From Modestobacter versicolor (lineage in GTDB: Bacteria; Actinomycetota; Actinomycetes; Mycobacteriales; Geodermatophilaceae), in the NCBI RefSeq assembly GCF_014195485.1, contig NZ_JACIBU010000001.1:3472001-3536000 (forward strand): 64,000 bases of DNA. The letters run 5' to 3'. A program made the translations under genes and the position numbers. This document shows, piece by piece, positions 52,930-61,651 of the stretch. The notes beneath the pieces were generated by a model. That model was not told the DNA's origin. It made no database searches and saw only the letters and a program-made list of their open reading frames with translations. Every line of letters starts with the position of its first letter. Within the stretch, counting starts at the first letter, position 1.

Positions 52930-54987
52930 GTGTCTCCCCCTGCTGCAGCACCCGAGACCACCACCCCCGATCCCGTCCTCGCCGCCGAGCGCGCCCACCT
53001 GGCGCGTGCGGCCGACTGCCTCACCCAGATGCGCACCGCCGCCGTGGCGGTCACCGACGCCGGCGTCGACGCCTGGGCCTCCGAGCGGCTGGGTGCCGCC
53101 CGCGCCGAACGGCTGGCCGCGCTGGCGCACGACCCCGGCGTGCCGGCGTTCTTCGGGCGCACCGACACCGCGCCCGACGCCGGTGCCGAGACCTTCCACA
53201 TCGGCCGCCGGCACGTCCGCGACGCCGCCGGCGACCCGGTCGTCATCGACTGGCGGGCACCGATGAGCCGGCCGTTCTACCAGGCCAGCGCCGCGGACCC
53301 GCAGGGTCTGGCGCGTCGCCGCAGGTTCGGCTTCGCGGCCGGCGAGCTGACCAGCTACGAGGACGAGCGCCTCGCCGAGGGCGAGGACGACGGCGGCGCC
53401 GGCGAGCTGCTGCGGCAGGAGATCGAGCGGCCCCGCAGCGGCCCGATGCGCGACATCGTGGCGACCATCCAGCCCGACCAGGACGACATCGTCCGCGCCC
53501 CGCTGACCGAGTCGATCTGCGTGCAGGGCGCCCCGGGCACCGGGAAGACGGCGGTCGGGCTGCACCGGGCGGCCTACCTGCTCTACACGCACGGCGGGCA
53601 GCTGGCGCGCACCGGCGTGCTGGTGGTCGGCCCGAACCGGGCGTTCCTGCGCTACATCGAGCAGGTGCTGCCCGCGCTGGGCGAGGTGGAGGTCGACCAG
53701 GCCACCGTCGCCGACCTGACCGCGCGGGTGCCGGTGCGGGCCGACGACGACCCCGCGGTCGCGGTGCTCAAGGGCGACGCGCGGATGGCCGAGGTGCTGC
53801 GCCGGGCGCTGTGGGGCGGGATCCGCAAGCCCGAGGACTCGGTCCAGGTCGCGCTCTCGGGGCGGAAGTACCGGATCAGCGTGGAGCGGCTCAAGCGCTT
53901 CGTCGACGACCTCCGCCGGGCCGGCACCAGCGGGGTCGACGACCAGCAGCTGGTGCACTACGCCGCGGGACGGGAGCGGCTGGCGATGAGCCTGGCCGAG
54001 TACGCCCGGCGGCTCAAGGAGGCCGGCGGCGGGAGCCCGACCGACGCCGAGACCCGCCGGACCGCCCGGAGCGCGGAGGTGCGCGCCTTCTGCGACGCGG
54101 TGTGGCCCGCCGTGGACGCCGCGGGGCTGGTCTGCGCGCTGTTCTCCGATCCCGCGCTGCTGGCCCGGGCCGCCCGCGGGGTGCTCACCGAGGAGGAGCA
54201 GGCGCTGCTGAGCTGGCCGGTGCCGCCGCGCTCGGTGCGCGCCGCCCCCTGGACGCCGGCCGACGCGGTGCTGGTCGACGAGGTCGCCGGGATGCTCGAG
54301 CGCACCCCCGGCTACGGGCACGTGGTCGTCGACGAGGCGCAGGACCTCTCCCCGATGCAGTGCCGGGCCGTCGCCCGCCGGCTGGCCGCCGGGTCGCTCA
54401 CCGTGCTGGGCGACCTCGCGCAGGCCACCAGCCCGTGGTCGGCGGCGGACTGGGCGCAGACCCTCACCGGCCTGGGGCGCCCGGGCACCACCGTGCGCCC
54501 GCTCACCCGCGGCTACCGGGTGCCCGGTGAGGTGCTCGACTTCGCCAACCGGCTGCTCCCGCTGATCGCGCCCGGGCTGCCCGCGGCCACCGCGGTGCGC
54601 CGGGAGCCCGGCTCGCTGCAGCTGCGGCCGGTGGCGGTGCTCGCCGAGCCGCTGGCCGAGGTGGTGCGGGAGCTGGCGGCGACCGAGGGCTCGACCGGGG
54701 TGGTCTGCGCCGACGCCGCAGTGGCCGACGTCGTCGCGCTGCTCACCGACGCCGGGCTGGACGTCGCCGCGCTGGCCGACGACGGGTCCGAGCCGACCCG
54801 GGTCTCGGTGGTGCCCGCGACGCTGGCCAAGGGGCTGGAGTTCGACCACGTGGTCGTCGTCGAGCCGGCCGAGATCGTCGCCGCGGAGCCGCGCGGGCTG
54901 CACCGGCTCTACGTCGTGCTCACCCGGGCGGTCAGCAGCCTGGTGGTGCTGCACCGCGGCGAGCTGCCCGAACTGCTCGCCGGGTGA
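52930..54987 (+). CDS. HelD-like RNA polymerase-recycling ATPase
   Basis: 685 residues, UvrD/Rep-like superfamily I helicase fold. The N-terminal coiled coil (LAAERAHLARAADCLTQMRT) and FFGRTDTAPDAGAETFHIGR, VIDWRAPMSRPFYQA are the HelD-specific arm; Walker A is SICVQGAPGTGKTAVGLHRA (about 196-206); Walker B VVVDEAQDLSPMQCRAVARR; later motifs GDLAQATSPWSAADW, LTRGYRVPGEVLDFAN and VVPATLAKGLEFDHVVVVEP. The actinobacterial class removes stalled or rifampicin-bound RNA polymerase from DNA by family knowledge. It has no leader gene and starts at GTG 100 bases from the divergent DUF2382 gene. Confidence 0.88.
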   Translation: MSPPAAAPETTTPDPVLAAERAHLARAADCLTQMRTAAVAVTDAGVDAWASERLGAARAERLAALAHDPGVPAFFGRTDTAPDAGAETFHIGRRHVRDAAGDPVVIDWRAPMSRPFYQASAADPQGLARRRRFGFAAGELTSYEDERLAEGEDDGGAGELLRQEIERPRSGPMRDIVATIQPDQDDIVRAPLTESICVQGAPGTGKTAVGLHRAAYLLYTHGGQLARTGVLVVGPNRAFLRYIEQVLPALGEVEVDQATVADLTARVPVRADDDPAVAVLKGDARMAEVLRRALWGGIRKPEDSVQVALSGRKYRISVERLKRFVDDLRRAGTSGVDDQQLVHYAAGRERLAMSLAEYARRLKEAGGGSPTDAETRRTARSAEVRAFCDAVWPAVDAAGLVCALFSDPALLARAARGVLTEEEQALLSWPVPPRSVRAAPWTPADAVLVDEVAGMLERTPGYGHVVVDEAQDLSPMQCRAVARRLAAGSLTVLGDLAQATSPWSAADWAQTLTGLGRPGTTVRPLTRGYRVPGEVLDFANRLLPLIAPGLPAATAVRREPGSLQLRPVAVLAEPLAEVVRELAATEGSTGVVCADAAVADVVALLTDAGLDVAALADDGSEPTRVSVVPATLAKGLEFDHVVVVEPAEIVAAEPRGLHRLYVVLTRAVSSLVVLHRGELPELLAG

Positions 54988-54997
54988 CGGGGGAGCC

Positions 54998-55174
54998 GTG
55001 CGCGCACCGGCCCGGGTGAACGCGACGCTGGTCCCCGGGGCTGCGGCGGTGCTGCGCGGCCGGGTGGCTGCGCCGGGCCGGGGTGCTGCGTTCGCCGCCC
55101 TGGTCGTGGTCGCCCTGCTCGCGATGCGGGTCCTCCCGGACGTGCCGTCGACCGCCGCCCGAGCCGGTCCCTAG
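54998..55174 (+). CDS. Small single-membrane-segment protein
   Basis: 58 residues starting GTG after GACGGGGGAGCC, 10 bases after the HelD stop. One hydrophobic segment, FAALVVVALLAMRVL, near the C-terminus, with a basic N-terminus. Too short for a family call; the ribosome site and position favour a real gene coupled to HelD. Confidence 0.45.
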   Translation: MRAPARVNATLVPGAAAVLRGRVAAPGRGAAFAALVVVALLAMRVLPDVPSTAARAGP

Positions 55175-55183
55175 GCTCCCGTC

Positions 55184-56035
55184 ATGGCGGACTCCCTGCG
55201 TGACCTGCTGCGCACCCCGGCGGCGCCGGTGAAGCTCTCCGAGCTGGACCCCCGCGCCACCCCGATGGCGCCCGGCCAGAAGGAGCGCACCCGCGAGGTG
55301 ATGATCGCGGAGGGGCAGCGGCTGGCCGAGCTGCAGGAGCGGCTCTACGCCGAGGGCGTCACCGGTGGTCGGCGCCGGGTGCTGCTGGTGCTGCAGGGCA
55401 TGGACACCAGCGGCAAGGGCGGCGTCGTCCGGCACGTCGTCGGCTCCGTGCAGCCGCAGGGCGTGCAGTACACCGCCTTCAAGAAGCCCACGCCCGAGGA
55501 GCTGCGGCACTCGTTCCTGTGGCGGGTGCGGCGGGCCGTGCCCGGCCCGGGCCTGATCGGCGTCTTCGACCGGTCGCACTACGAGGACGTGCTCATCGGC
55601 CGGGTCCGTGAGCTCGCGACCCCGCAGGTGATCGAGCGCCGGTACCGGGAGATCGTCCGCTTCGAGCAGCAGCTGGCCGACGAGGGCGTCACGATCGTGA
55701 AGTGCTTCCTGCACCTGTCGCCGTGGGAGCAGAAGGAGCGGCTGCTGGCCCGGCTGGACGACTCGGCCAAGCGGTGGAAGTTCAACCCCGGCGACATCGA
55801 CGAGCGCGAGCTGTGGCCGGCCTACAGGCGCGCCTACGAGACGGTCCTGGAGCGCACCGACAGGGACACCGCGCCCTGGTACGCCGTCCCGGCCGACCGC
55901 AAGTGGTACCGGAACTGGGCCGTCGGCCGGCTGCTGCTGGAGACGCTCACCGACCTGGACCCGCGGCTCCCGGAGCCGACCTACGACGTCGCCGAGCAGC
56001 GCGACCGGCTCATCGAGGAGCACCCGATCAGCTGA
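55184..56035 (+). CDS. Polyphosphate kinase 2 (PPK2) family protein
   Basis: 283 residues, one PPK2 domain. Walker A QGMDTSGKGGVVRHVVGSVQ (about 70-80), lid arginines in HSFLWRVRRAVPGPG, Walker B GVFDRSHYEDVLIGRV, and the WKFNPGDIDERELWPAYRRA and APWYAVPADRKWYRNWAVGR blocks. It transfers phosphate between polyphosphate and nucleotides (usually NDP or NMP to NTP) in the cytosol. The PPK2 subclass cannot be fixed by eye. Its end overlaps the convergent YihY gene by 8 bases. Confidence 0.92.
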   Translation: MADSLRDLLRTPAAPVKLSELDPRATPMAPGQKERTREVMIAEGQRLAELQERLYAEGVTGGRRRVLLVLQGMDTSGKGGVVRHVVGSVQPQGVQYTAFKKPTPEELRHSFLWRVRRAVPGPGLIGVFDRSHYEDVLIGRVRELATPQVIERRYREIVRFEQQLADEGVTIVKCFLHLSPWEQKERLLARLDDSAKRWKFNPGDIDERELWPAYRRAYETVLERTDRDTAPWYAVPADRKWYRNWAVGRLLLETLTDLDPRLPEPTYDVAEQRDRLIEEHPIS

Positions 56036-56870
56036 CCGGTGCCGGTGCGGGGTCGCCCCGGCGCAGCCGCGCGTCCAGCGCCTCGGTGCACAGCCAGCCG
56101 GCGAGCAGCACCAGGTGCAGCAGGAACAGCCAGAACCCGACGGCGACCACCCCGCCGACCACGGTGAGCCCGCCGAACGGGGCCCCCAGCTCGAGCGGCA
56201 GGGACAGGAACAGCACGAACCCCTGCAGGAACCCCGACAGCGACGCCGCGGTGAACAGCGCACCGGCCAGCACCGCCCGCCAGCGCAACCGGCCGGCCGC
56301 GACCACCCGGAACACCCAGATCAGCGGCACGGTGAGCCCGAGGAGAACCGAGTAGTAGCCGGCGGCGAACCCGCCGATCGCCGCACCCACGCCCGGCCGC
56401 TCGGCCAGCTCGGCGAGCAGCCGCCCGACCAGCAGCAGCGGGTAGAGCAGCAGGGGCGCGACCAGCAGCAGCGGCAGCGACAGCAGCCTCCCCCGCCAGG
56501 CGGTGAACCGGTCGGAGGCCGGGCTGAACCGCAGCAGCGCCCGGCGGAGGCCCTCCCCGTAGAGCGAGATCGGCAGCAGGGTGAGCACCGCGCCCAGCGG
56601 GCTCAGCCCGGTGCCGGCCTCGGCGAGCCGCTCCAGCGCGTCGGGGGCGCCGAGCTCGGCCGGCAGCACGTCGGCCAGCCGCCCGGTGAGCTCGCGGACC
56701 GTGGCCGGGCTGGTGAGCCAGCTGGTCAGCCCCAGGGCCAGCACCAGGGCCGGGACGACGGCGATCCCGGCGTAGAAGGTGAGCCCGGCGGCGATCAGCG
56801 CGGTGTCCCGGCCACGCAACCGCTCCCGGATCGTCGCCAGCAGGCCACGCGCCTCCCTCGCCACCTGCAC
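56028..56870 (-). CDS. YihY/BrkB family membrane protein
   Basis: 280 residues with about six membrane segments. DTALIAAGLTFYAGIAVVPA is the first helix pattern of the family, SLYGEGLRRALLRFSPASDR the conserved loop, and LRWRAVLAGALFTAASLSGF the later helix. Once mis-called ribonuclease BN; actual function unknown, possibly transport. GTG start. Confidence 0.85.
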   Translation of the reverse strand: MQVAREARGLLATIRERLRGRDTALIAAGLTFYAGIAVVPALVLALGLTSWLTSPATVRELTGRLADVLPAELGAPDALERLAEAGTGLSPLGAVLTLLPISLYGEGLRRALLRFSPASDRFTAWRGRLLSLPLLLVAPLLLYPLLLVGRLLAELAERPGVGAAIGGFAAGYYSVLLGLTVPLIWVFRVVAAGRLRWRAVLAGALFTAASLSGFLQGFVLFLSLPLELGAPFGGLTVVGGVVAVGFWLFLLHLVLLAGWLCTEALDARLRRGDPAPAPVS

Positions 56871-56926
56871 CCGGTCATGTGACCAGGTGCGGGCCGGTCG
56901 CGCGCGGCGGATCGCCGACAGCGCGC

Positions 56927-57073
56927 TCAGCCCAGCGCGCTGACCAGCAGCATGTAGCCGAAGACCAGCACCAGGACCAGCACGAAGACGGCGATCACCA
57001 CGACCCGGAACCGGTTGCGGGGCAGCTGCCGCTGCGCGCGGGCCTCGCGGTCGTCGTCGGACGGCGTGCTCAT
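56927..57073 (-). CDS. Small single-membrane-segment protein
   Basis: 48 residues. ATG follows CCTGGAGGCCCC, a strong ribosome site. An acidic then basic head (STPSDDDREARAQRQ, LPRNRFR) precedes one membrane segment, VVVIAVFVLVLVLVFGYMLL. The clean layout and ribosome site make a real gene likely. It lies 57 bases before the YihY gene on the same strand. No family recognised. Confidence 0.75.
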   Translation of the reverse strand: MSTPSDDDREARAQRQLPRNRFRVVVIAVFVLVLVLVFGYMLLVSALG

Positions 57074-57142
57074 GGGGCCTCCAGGGTCGGGCGGCACCCG
57101 TCCGCCGGGTGCACGATCAGGTCGTGCCCACTCCAGTCGTGC

Positions 57143-58699
57143 TCACGCCTCGCCGAGGCCGAGGAGGTGCTGGGCCGCGGCGAACCCGCCCAGCCCGCTG
57201 ACGGCACCGCCGCGCACCGTCCCGCCGGAGGAGGCGGCGACCACCCGCGGGTGCGCCGTCGCGACGCCCCAGGTGCCGGCCTCGCCGTCGGTGCGGGCCA
57301 CCGGCCAGGAGAGGTCGCCGTGGAAGATGTGCCCGCCCGGCATGGCCAGCGAGGCCTCGACGTCCAGCGGTGAGGACGCCTGCAGGCACGGCCGGCCCTC
57401 GGCGTCCCGGGCCAGGCAGTCGGCCAGCGGCTCGGTCAGGTGCTCGTCGAGCTGGGCGACCACCCGGCGCACCGCCTCCTCCCGGGTGCCCACCGGGTCG
57501 GCGGCGTACAGCTCGGCGGGGGTGTGCAGCCCGAAGAGGGTCAGGGTGTGCAGCCCGGTGCCGCCGACGATCGACGGGTCGGTGAGCGAGTGGCAGTACA
57601 CCTCGAACGGGACGACGTCGGGCAGCTGCCCGGCGGCCGCCTGGGCGTACGCGGCGTCGATCCGGGCAGCGCCCTCGTCGACGTGCACCGTGCCGCTGAA
57701 CACCTGGCGCGGGTCGGCGCCCGAGCGCAGCCCCGGGAGCCGGCGCAGCACCATGTTGACCTTCAGCTGCGACCCCGACGGCCGGGCGCCCGGCGCTGCC
57801 CCGACCAGCTCGTCGAGCACCGCGGGCGCCGCCCCGCTCACCGCGTACCCGCCGTCCGCGGCGGCCGCGGTGCCCTCGGCGTCGGTCCAGTGCACCGTGA
57901 CGCCGTCGGCCCGGGTCTCGATGCGGGTGACCGTGGCGCCGGTGACCAGCTCCGCGCCGGCCGCCCGGGCAGCGGTGGCGAGCGCCCCGCTCACCGATCC
58001 CATGCCGCCCACCGGCACCCGCCAGCGGCCGGTCCCGTTGCCGACGAGGTGGTACAGGAAGCAGCGGCCGGCCAGCCCGTCGGCGGCGTGCACGTCGGCG
58101 AACGTGCCGATCAGGCCGTCGGTGAGCGCGATGCCGCGCACCTCGTCGTCGGCCAGGTGGTCGGCGACCACGTCGGCCAGCGGGCGCTCGCGCAGGTCGT
58201 GCCAGATACCCGGGTCGCGCAGCCGGGCCGCCAGCTGCGCCGCGCTGGGCAGCGGCTCGGTCAGCGTCGGGGCCAGGTCCTCGGCGAGGGTGGCCAGCCG
58301 GCCGTAGAACCGCTGCCACCCGGCCAGCTCGGCGTCGGAGCCGGTGAGCTCGCGGAACGACGCGGCGGTGGCCGGCCCCTCGTCCCGTTCCACCAGCAGC
58401 GTGCGGTGCCGGCCGTCGCGCACCAGCGGGGTGGCCGAGGCGACCGACCGGTCCAGCAGCCGCACCGGCAGGGCCAGGTCGCCGACGATCCGGTCGGGCA
58501 GCAGGCTGACCAGGTAGGAGTACGCGGACAGCCGGACGTCGACCCCCGGGAACACCTGCTGGCTGACCGCCGCGCCACCGAGCACGTCGCGCCGCTCCAG
58601 CACCAGCACCGACCAGCCGGCGCGGGCCAGGTAGGCCGCCGCGGTCAGGCCGTTGTGGCCGCCGCCGACGACCACGGCGTCGTACCGGGCGGCGGTCAC
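57143..58699 (-). CDS. FAD-dependent phytoene-dehydrogenase-like oxidoreductase
   Basis: 518 residues. DAVVVGGGHNGLTAAAYLAR and LERRDVLGGAAVSQQVFPGV are the FAD site of the CrtI/NAD(P)-binding desaturase-like superfamily; FLYHLVGNGTGRWRVPVGGM, PVGGMGSVSGALATAAR and AMPGGHIFHGDLSW are typical of the pyridine-nucleotide-oxidoreductase group found across actinobacteria. The carboxyl end lacks a clear carotenoid-enzyme signature, so a role in carotenoid metabolism is not assumed. GTG overlaps the GNAT stop. Confidence 0.85.
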   Translation of the reverse strand: MTAARYDAVVVGGGHNGLTAAAYLARAGWSVLVLERRDVLGGAAVSQQVFPGVDVRLSAYSYLVSLLPDRIVGDLALPVRLLDRSVASATPLVRDGRHRTLLVERDEGPATAASFRELTGSDAELAGWQRFYGRLATLAEDLAPTLTEPLPSAAQLAARLRDPGIWHDLRERPLADVVADHLADDEVRGIALTDGLIGTFADVHAADGLAGRCFLYHLVGNGTGRWRVPVGGMGSVSGALATAARAAGAELVTGATVTRIETRADGVTVHWTDAEGTAAAADGGYAVSGAAPAVLDELVGAAPGARPSGSQLKVNMVLRRLPGLRSGADPRQVFSGTVHVDEGAARIDAAYAQAAAGQLPDVVPFEVYCHSLTDPSIVGGTGLHTLTLFGLHTPAELYAADPVGTREEAVRRVVAQLDEHLTEPLADCLARDAEGRPCLQASSPLDVEASLAMPGGHIFHGDLSWPVARTDGEAGTWGVATAHPRVVAASSGGTVRGGAVSGLGGFAAAQHLLGLGEA

Positions 58700-59166
58700 G
58701 CCAGCTCCCGGGCGAAGAAGACCGCGTACGGGTCGTCGGCGCCGACGTAGTGCCCGAAGGCCTCGACCGGCCGGTAGCCCGCCGACGTGTAGAGCGCGAC
58801 CGCCTCCGGCTGCCGCACCCCGGTCTCCAGCCGCACCGTCGTCCACCCCCGGCGCAGCGCCTCGGCCTCCAGACCGGCCAGCAGCAGGCGGGAGACGCCG
58901 CGGCCGCGCGCGGCCGGGACGACGTACATCCGCTTCACCTCCGCCTCGCTGCCGCCGAGGGGGCGCAGCGCACCGCAGCCGATCGGCGTGCCGTCGTCGT
59001 CCCGGGCCACGAGCACCACCGCGACGTCCGCGGCGGAGGGCGGCACGCCGGGCTCGCCGGCGCCGTCGTAGCGGAGGCGCACCTCGGCCTGCTGGGCGGC
59101 GGTCAGCTCCTGGACGGCGGGGTCGTCCCACGCGGCGGTGGTGAGGTGCGGCACACGCCCGATCAT
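58696..59166 (-). CDS. GNAT family N-acetyltransferase
   Basis: 156 residues. [20 protein letters not shown] holds the acetyl-CoA loop (RGRGV), and [20 protein letters not shown] the second signature. Acetyl-CoA dependent; substrate unknown. The ATG overlaps the stop of the upstream unknown gene (ATGA), so three genes are coupled in a row. Confidence 0.92.
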   Translation of the reverse strand: MIGRVPHLTTAAWDDPAVQELTAAQQAEVRLRYDGAGEPGVPPSAADVAVVLVARDDDGTPIGCGALRPLGGSEAEVKRMYVVPAARGRGVSRLLLAGLEAEALRRGWTTVRLETGVRQPEAVALYTSAGYRPVEAFGHYVGADDPYAVFFARELA

Positions 59167-59702
59167 CCAGGGGCGGGGTGCACCTGCTGCAGCAACCCCC
59201 AGACGAAGCAGGCACGGGTGCCGTCGGGGAGGTGGACCTCCCAGCGGGTCACCACACCGGGGTCGACGTCGACCGCCCCGTCCAGCGCGGAGACGTCCTC
59301 GACGACGTGCTCCCACACCCGGAGCCCGGCACCCGCAGGCGGCACCGGTGAGCCCGGGGCGCGGACCAGCTGCTCGTGCAGCACCGGCCCCGCGGGGTCG
59401 GAGAGCACCTCCCACCACAGGTGCGGCCACAGCGGCAGCGGCCACCGCCGGACCTCGAGGTCCAGGTCGCCGAAGCGACGGTCCTCACGTTCTTCCGGCG
59501 GGCCGAGCACCGCGGTGCGCAGATCGACCCCGCGCGGCGCTCGCTGTGCGTGGTGGAGTGCTTGCCAACGAGTGTGGGCGGCATGGGCCTCGGCGCGGTC
59601 GGCACCCAGCCTGGGCAGCGCGTCCGCGACCAGGTCAGGTCGCGTGTCGGCCATCCGGCGCAGCAGCACGAGGCAGAACTCCCGCCGCGCCAGGCCACGC
59701 AC
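59163..59702 (-). CDS. Protein of unknown function
   Basis: 179 residues. Trp- and Pro-rich in the middle ([20 protein letters not shown]) with an acidic, [21 protein letters not shown]-terminal half; no membrane segment. I do not recognise the family. The coupling to the GNAT gene is the main support that it is expressed. GTG at 59702 or ATG at 59654 could be the start. Confidence 0.55.
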   Translation of the reverse strand: MRGLARREFCLVLLRRMADTRPDLVADALPRLGADRAEAHAAHTRWQALHHAQRAPRGVDLRTAVLGPPEEREDRRFGDLDLEVRRWPLPLWPHLWWEVLSDPAGPVLHEQLVRAPGSPVPPAGAGLRVWEHVVEDVSALDGAVDVDPGVVTRWEVHLPDGTRACFVWGLLQQVHPAPG

Positions 59703-59777
59703 CCGGCGAGCCTGTCACGCCGCGTGAGCGTGTCGGAGCACACGCCAGGAGTTTCTGCACAAATCCCACCGAGCCGT

Positions 59778-59806
59778 TTGTCATCTCCAGCTACCCCACC
59801 TACGGT
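59778..59806 (+). promoter_or_regulatory. Promoter of the riboswitch-controlled NlpC/P60 gene
   Basis: -35 TTGTCA (59778-59783), 17-base spacer, -10 TACGGT (59801-59806). The predicted start at about 59813 lies about 50 bases before the riboswitch. The strand, spacing and AT-rich -35 fit a housekeeping sigma promoter. Confidence 0.55.
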
Positions 59807-59860
59807 GGGCGACGGTCCGGACGGGCAACGCAGCCACCCACCCGGGTGACGACCGTCAGG

Positions 59861-60011
59861 ACCGCCGCCGAACCACACCGCCCCGCAGCGTCACCGCGGG
59901 CCGTGGACCGGGGACCCACCGCAGCACTGGGGTGAAGCAGCAGACCCTCCCAGGGGGGCGCGCCGCCGGGTGTCTTCCCACCCGAACCCGTCAGCTAACT
60001 CGGTAGGCGGC
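59861..60011 (+). ncRNA. Cyclic di-AMP riboswitch (ydaO/yuaA type)
   Basis: The gene-free 338 bases before the NlpC/P60 gene hold this element and its promoter. Conserved c-di-AMP riboswitch blocks are present: GGGGACCCA (59910-59918), CTGGGGTGAA (59927-59936) and the 3' signature CCCGAACCCGTCAGCTAAC (59981-59999) followed by TCGGTAGGCGG. The 5' ACCGCCGCCGAACC (59861-59874) pairs with GGTAGGCGGC at the end to close the P1 stem. In actinobacteria this class precedes cell-wall hydrolase genes and turns them down when c-di-AMP binds (family knowledge). Confidence 0.92.
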
Positions 60012-60040
60012 AGGTGGAAGAAAGGACACACCCGCCGAAC

Positions 60041-61153
60041 ATGGCGAGTTCGCACCGCTCTGCCCGTCGTGGCCGCACCGGCCGTCGGGCCCTCCTCACG
60101 CTCGCCGTCGCCGGCGGCGTCGTCCTGGCTCCGCTGCCGGCCGCTGCCGCGCCGGACCAGCCCACCACCTCGCAGGAGGCCGCCGCGCTCGTCGCCGAGC
60201 GCGCCCACGAGCTCGAGGTCGTGACCGAGCGCTTCAACGACGCCCGCGTCCAGTTGGCCGACGCGCAGACCGCCGCCGAGGAGGCCGGCCAGCAGGCCGA
60301 GACCGCCAAGGCCACCGTCGCCACCGCCCGCGGCCAGGTCGTCGAGGTGGCGCGCAGCGCCTACACCGGCGACAGCCTGAGCACCCTGCAGGCGATGCTG
60401 AGCAGCGACTCCGCCGACGAGCTGCTCGACCGGGTCGGCACCCTCGGCACCATCGCCGACCACAACAACGAGCTGCTCGCCGCGGCGCAGCAGGCGACCG
60501 AGGACGCCGAGGCGGCCGAGGCCGCCGCGGCCCGGTCGACCGCCGACGCCCAGGCCCTCGTCGACCAGGTCACCGCGCAGCAGGCCGACCTGAACTCCCA
60601 GATCGCGGAGTACCAGGCGCAGTACGACCGGCTCTCGGCGCAGGAGAAGGAGGCGGCCCTGGCCGCCGCCGCAGCCGCGCACGCCGCCGAGGCCGCCCAG
60701 GCCACCGAGCGGTCGACCCCGGCCGCCTCGCGGGCCGACCGCCCGCAGGCCGCCGGCTCCGCCCCCGCCCCGGCCGCCGCGGCTCCGGTCGTGGCCGGCA
60801 GCGGCGCCGCCGCCACCGCGGTCAGCACGGCGATGGCGCAGATCGGCAAGCCCTACGTCTGGGCGGCAGCCGGTCCGAACAGCTTCGACTGCTCCGGCCT
60901 CGTGCAGTACGCCTACGCCGCCGCCGGCGTCTCGCTGCCGCACTCGAGCCGGTCGCAGGCCGCCGCCGGTCAGGCCGTCTCCCGCGACCAGCTGCAGCCG
61001 GGCGACATCCTCGCCTTCTACAGCCCGGTCAGCCACGTCGGCATCTACATCGGCAACGGCCAGATGGTGCACGCCCCGACCTCCGGTGACGTGGTCAAGG
61101 TCGTCGACATCGACTACATGGGCTCGATCACCGCGATGCGCCGCGTCGGGTAA
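60041..61153 (+). CDS. NlpC/P60 family cell-wall hydrolase with coiled-coil N-terminus
   Basis: 370 residues. A basic head and signal sequence (RRALLTLAVAGGVVLAPLPA, cut after AAA) precede a long coiled coil (about residues 40-225; VTERFNDARVQLADAQTAAE, ARSTADAQALVDQVTAQQAD), then an Ala/Pro linker, then the NlpC/P60 peptidase: Cys284 in FDCSGLVQYAY, His332 in SHVGIYIGNG and His344 in MVHAPTSGD. This is the RipA/RipC-like arrangement for cleaving peptidoglycan stem peptides. ATG was preferred over an upstream GTG because it follows GAAAGGACACACCC and gives the usual signal. Controlled by the c-di-AMP riboswitch upstream; terminator downstream. Confidence 0.93.
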   Translation: MASSHRSARRGRTGRRALLTLAVAGGVVLAPLPAAAAPDQPTTSQEAAALVAERAHELEVVTERFNDARVQLADAQTAAEEAGQQAETAKATVATARGQVVEVARSAYTGDSLSTLQAMLSSDSADELLDRVGTLGTIADHNNELLAAAQQATEDAEAAEAAAARSTADAQALVDQVTAQQADLNSQIAEYQAQYDRLSAQEKEAALAAAAAAHAAEAAQATERSTPAASRADRPQAAGSAPAPAAAAPVVAGSGAAATAVSTAMAQIGKPYVWAAAGPNSFDCSGLVQYAYAAAGVSLPHSSRSQAAAGQAVSRDQLQPGDILAFYSPVSHVGIYIGNGQMVHAPTSGDVVKVVDIDYMGSITAMRRVG

Positions 61154-61178
61154 GACCCAGCACGTCGCACGTCGCACG

Positions 61179-61209
61179 GTGCCCCGGTCGCCCCTGGTGA
61201 CCGGGGCAC
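61179..61209 (+). terminator. Hairpin terminator of the NlpC/P60 gene
   Basis: Perfect 11-base stem GTGCCCCGGTC (61179-61189) and GACCGGGGCAC (61199-61209), 9-base loop. Confidence 0.75.
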
Positions 61210-61294
61210 GGTGCTGCCCGGGGCGCGAGCCAGCTCACACAGGCCGGCCCGGCACCATGGACCCACCCCGCCGGACGCCTGACCGAGGAGCGCC

Positions 61295-61642
61295 ATGCCC
61301 GCCGCCCTGACCGACTCGCGCACCGTCGCCCGGGTGTTCCGCGTCGTCGCGATCGCCGAGGCGGTGTCCTGGGTGCTCCTGCTGGCCGGGATGTTCGTCA
61401 AGTGGGTGCTGAAGACCACCGAGGTCGGCGTGCAGGTGGCCGGTCCGGTGCACGGGGCGGTGTTCGTCGCCTACGTCGTCGTCGCGCTCGTCGCCTGGCG
61501 GGTGCTCGGTTGGTCCCTCGGCACCGCGTTCCTCGCGCTCGCCGCCTCGGTGCCGCCGCTGTGCACCGTCTGGTTCGAGCGGTGGGCCCAGCGCACCGGC
61601 CGGCTCCCGGTCGGCGCGACCGCACCCGCCGCGGCTGGCTAG
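61295..61642 (+). CDS. DUF3817 integral membrane protein
   Basis: 115 residues with about three membrane segments (VFRVVAIAEAVSWVLLLAGM, VHGAVFVAYVVVALVAWRVL, SLGTAFLALAASVPPLCTVW). AEAVSWVLLLAGMFVKWVLK and GPVHGAVFVAYV are the DUF3817 pattern. Function unknown. ATG after CGAGGAGCGCC. Confidence 0.85.
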   Translation: MPAALTDSRTVARVFRVVAIAEAVSWVLLLAGMFVKWVLKTTEVGVQVAGPVHGAVFVAYVVVALVAWRVLGWSLGTAFLALAASVPPLCTVWFERWAQRTGRLPVGATAPAAAG

Positions 61643-61651
61643 CCTCCGCGC

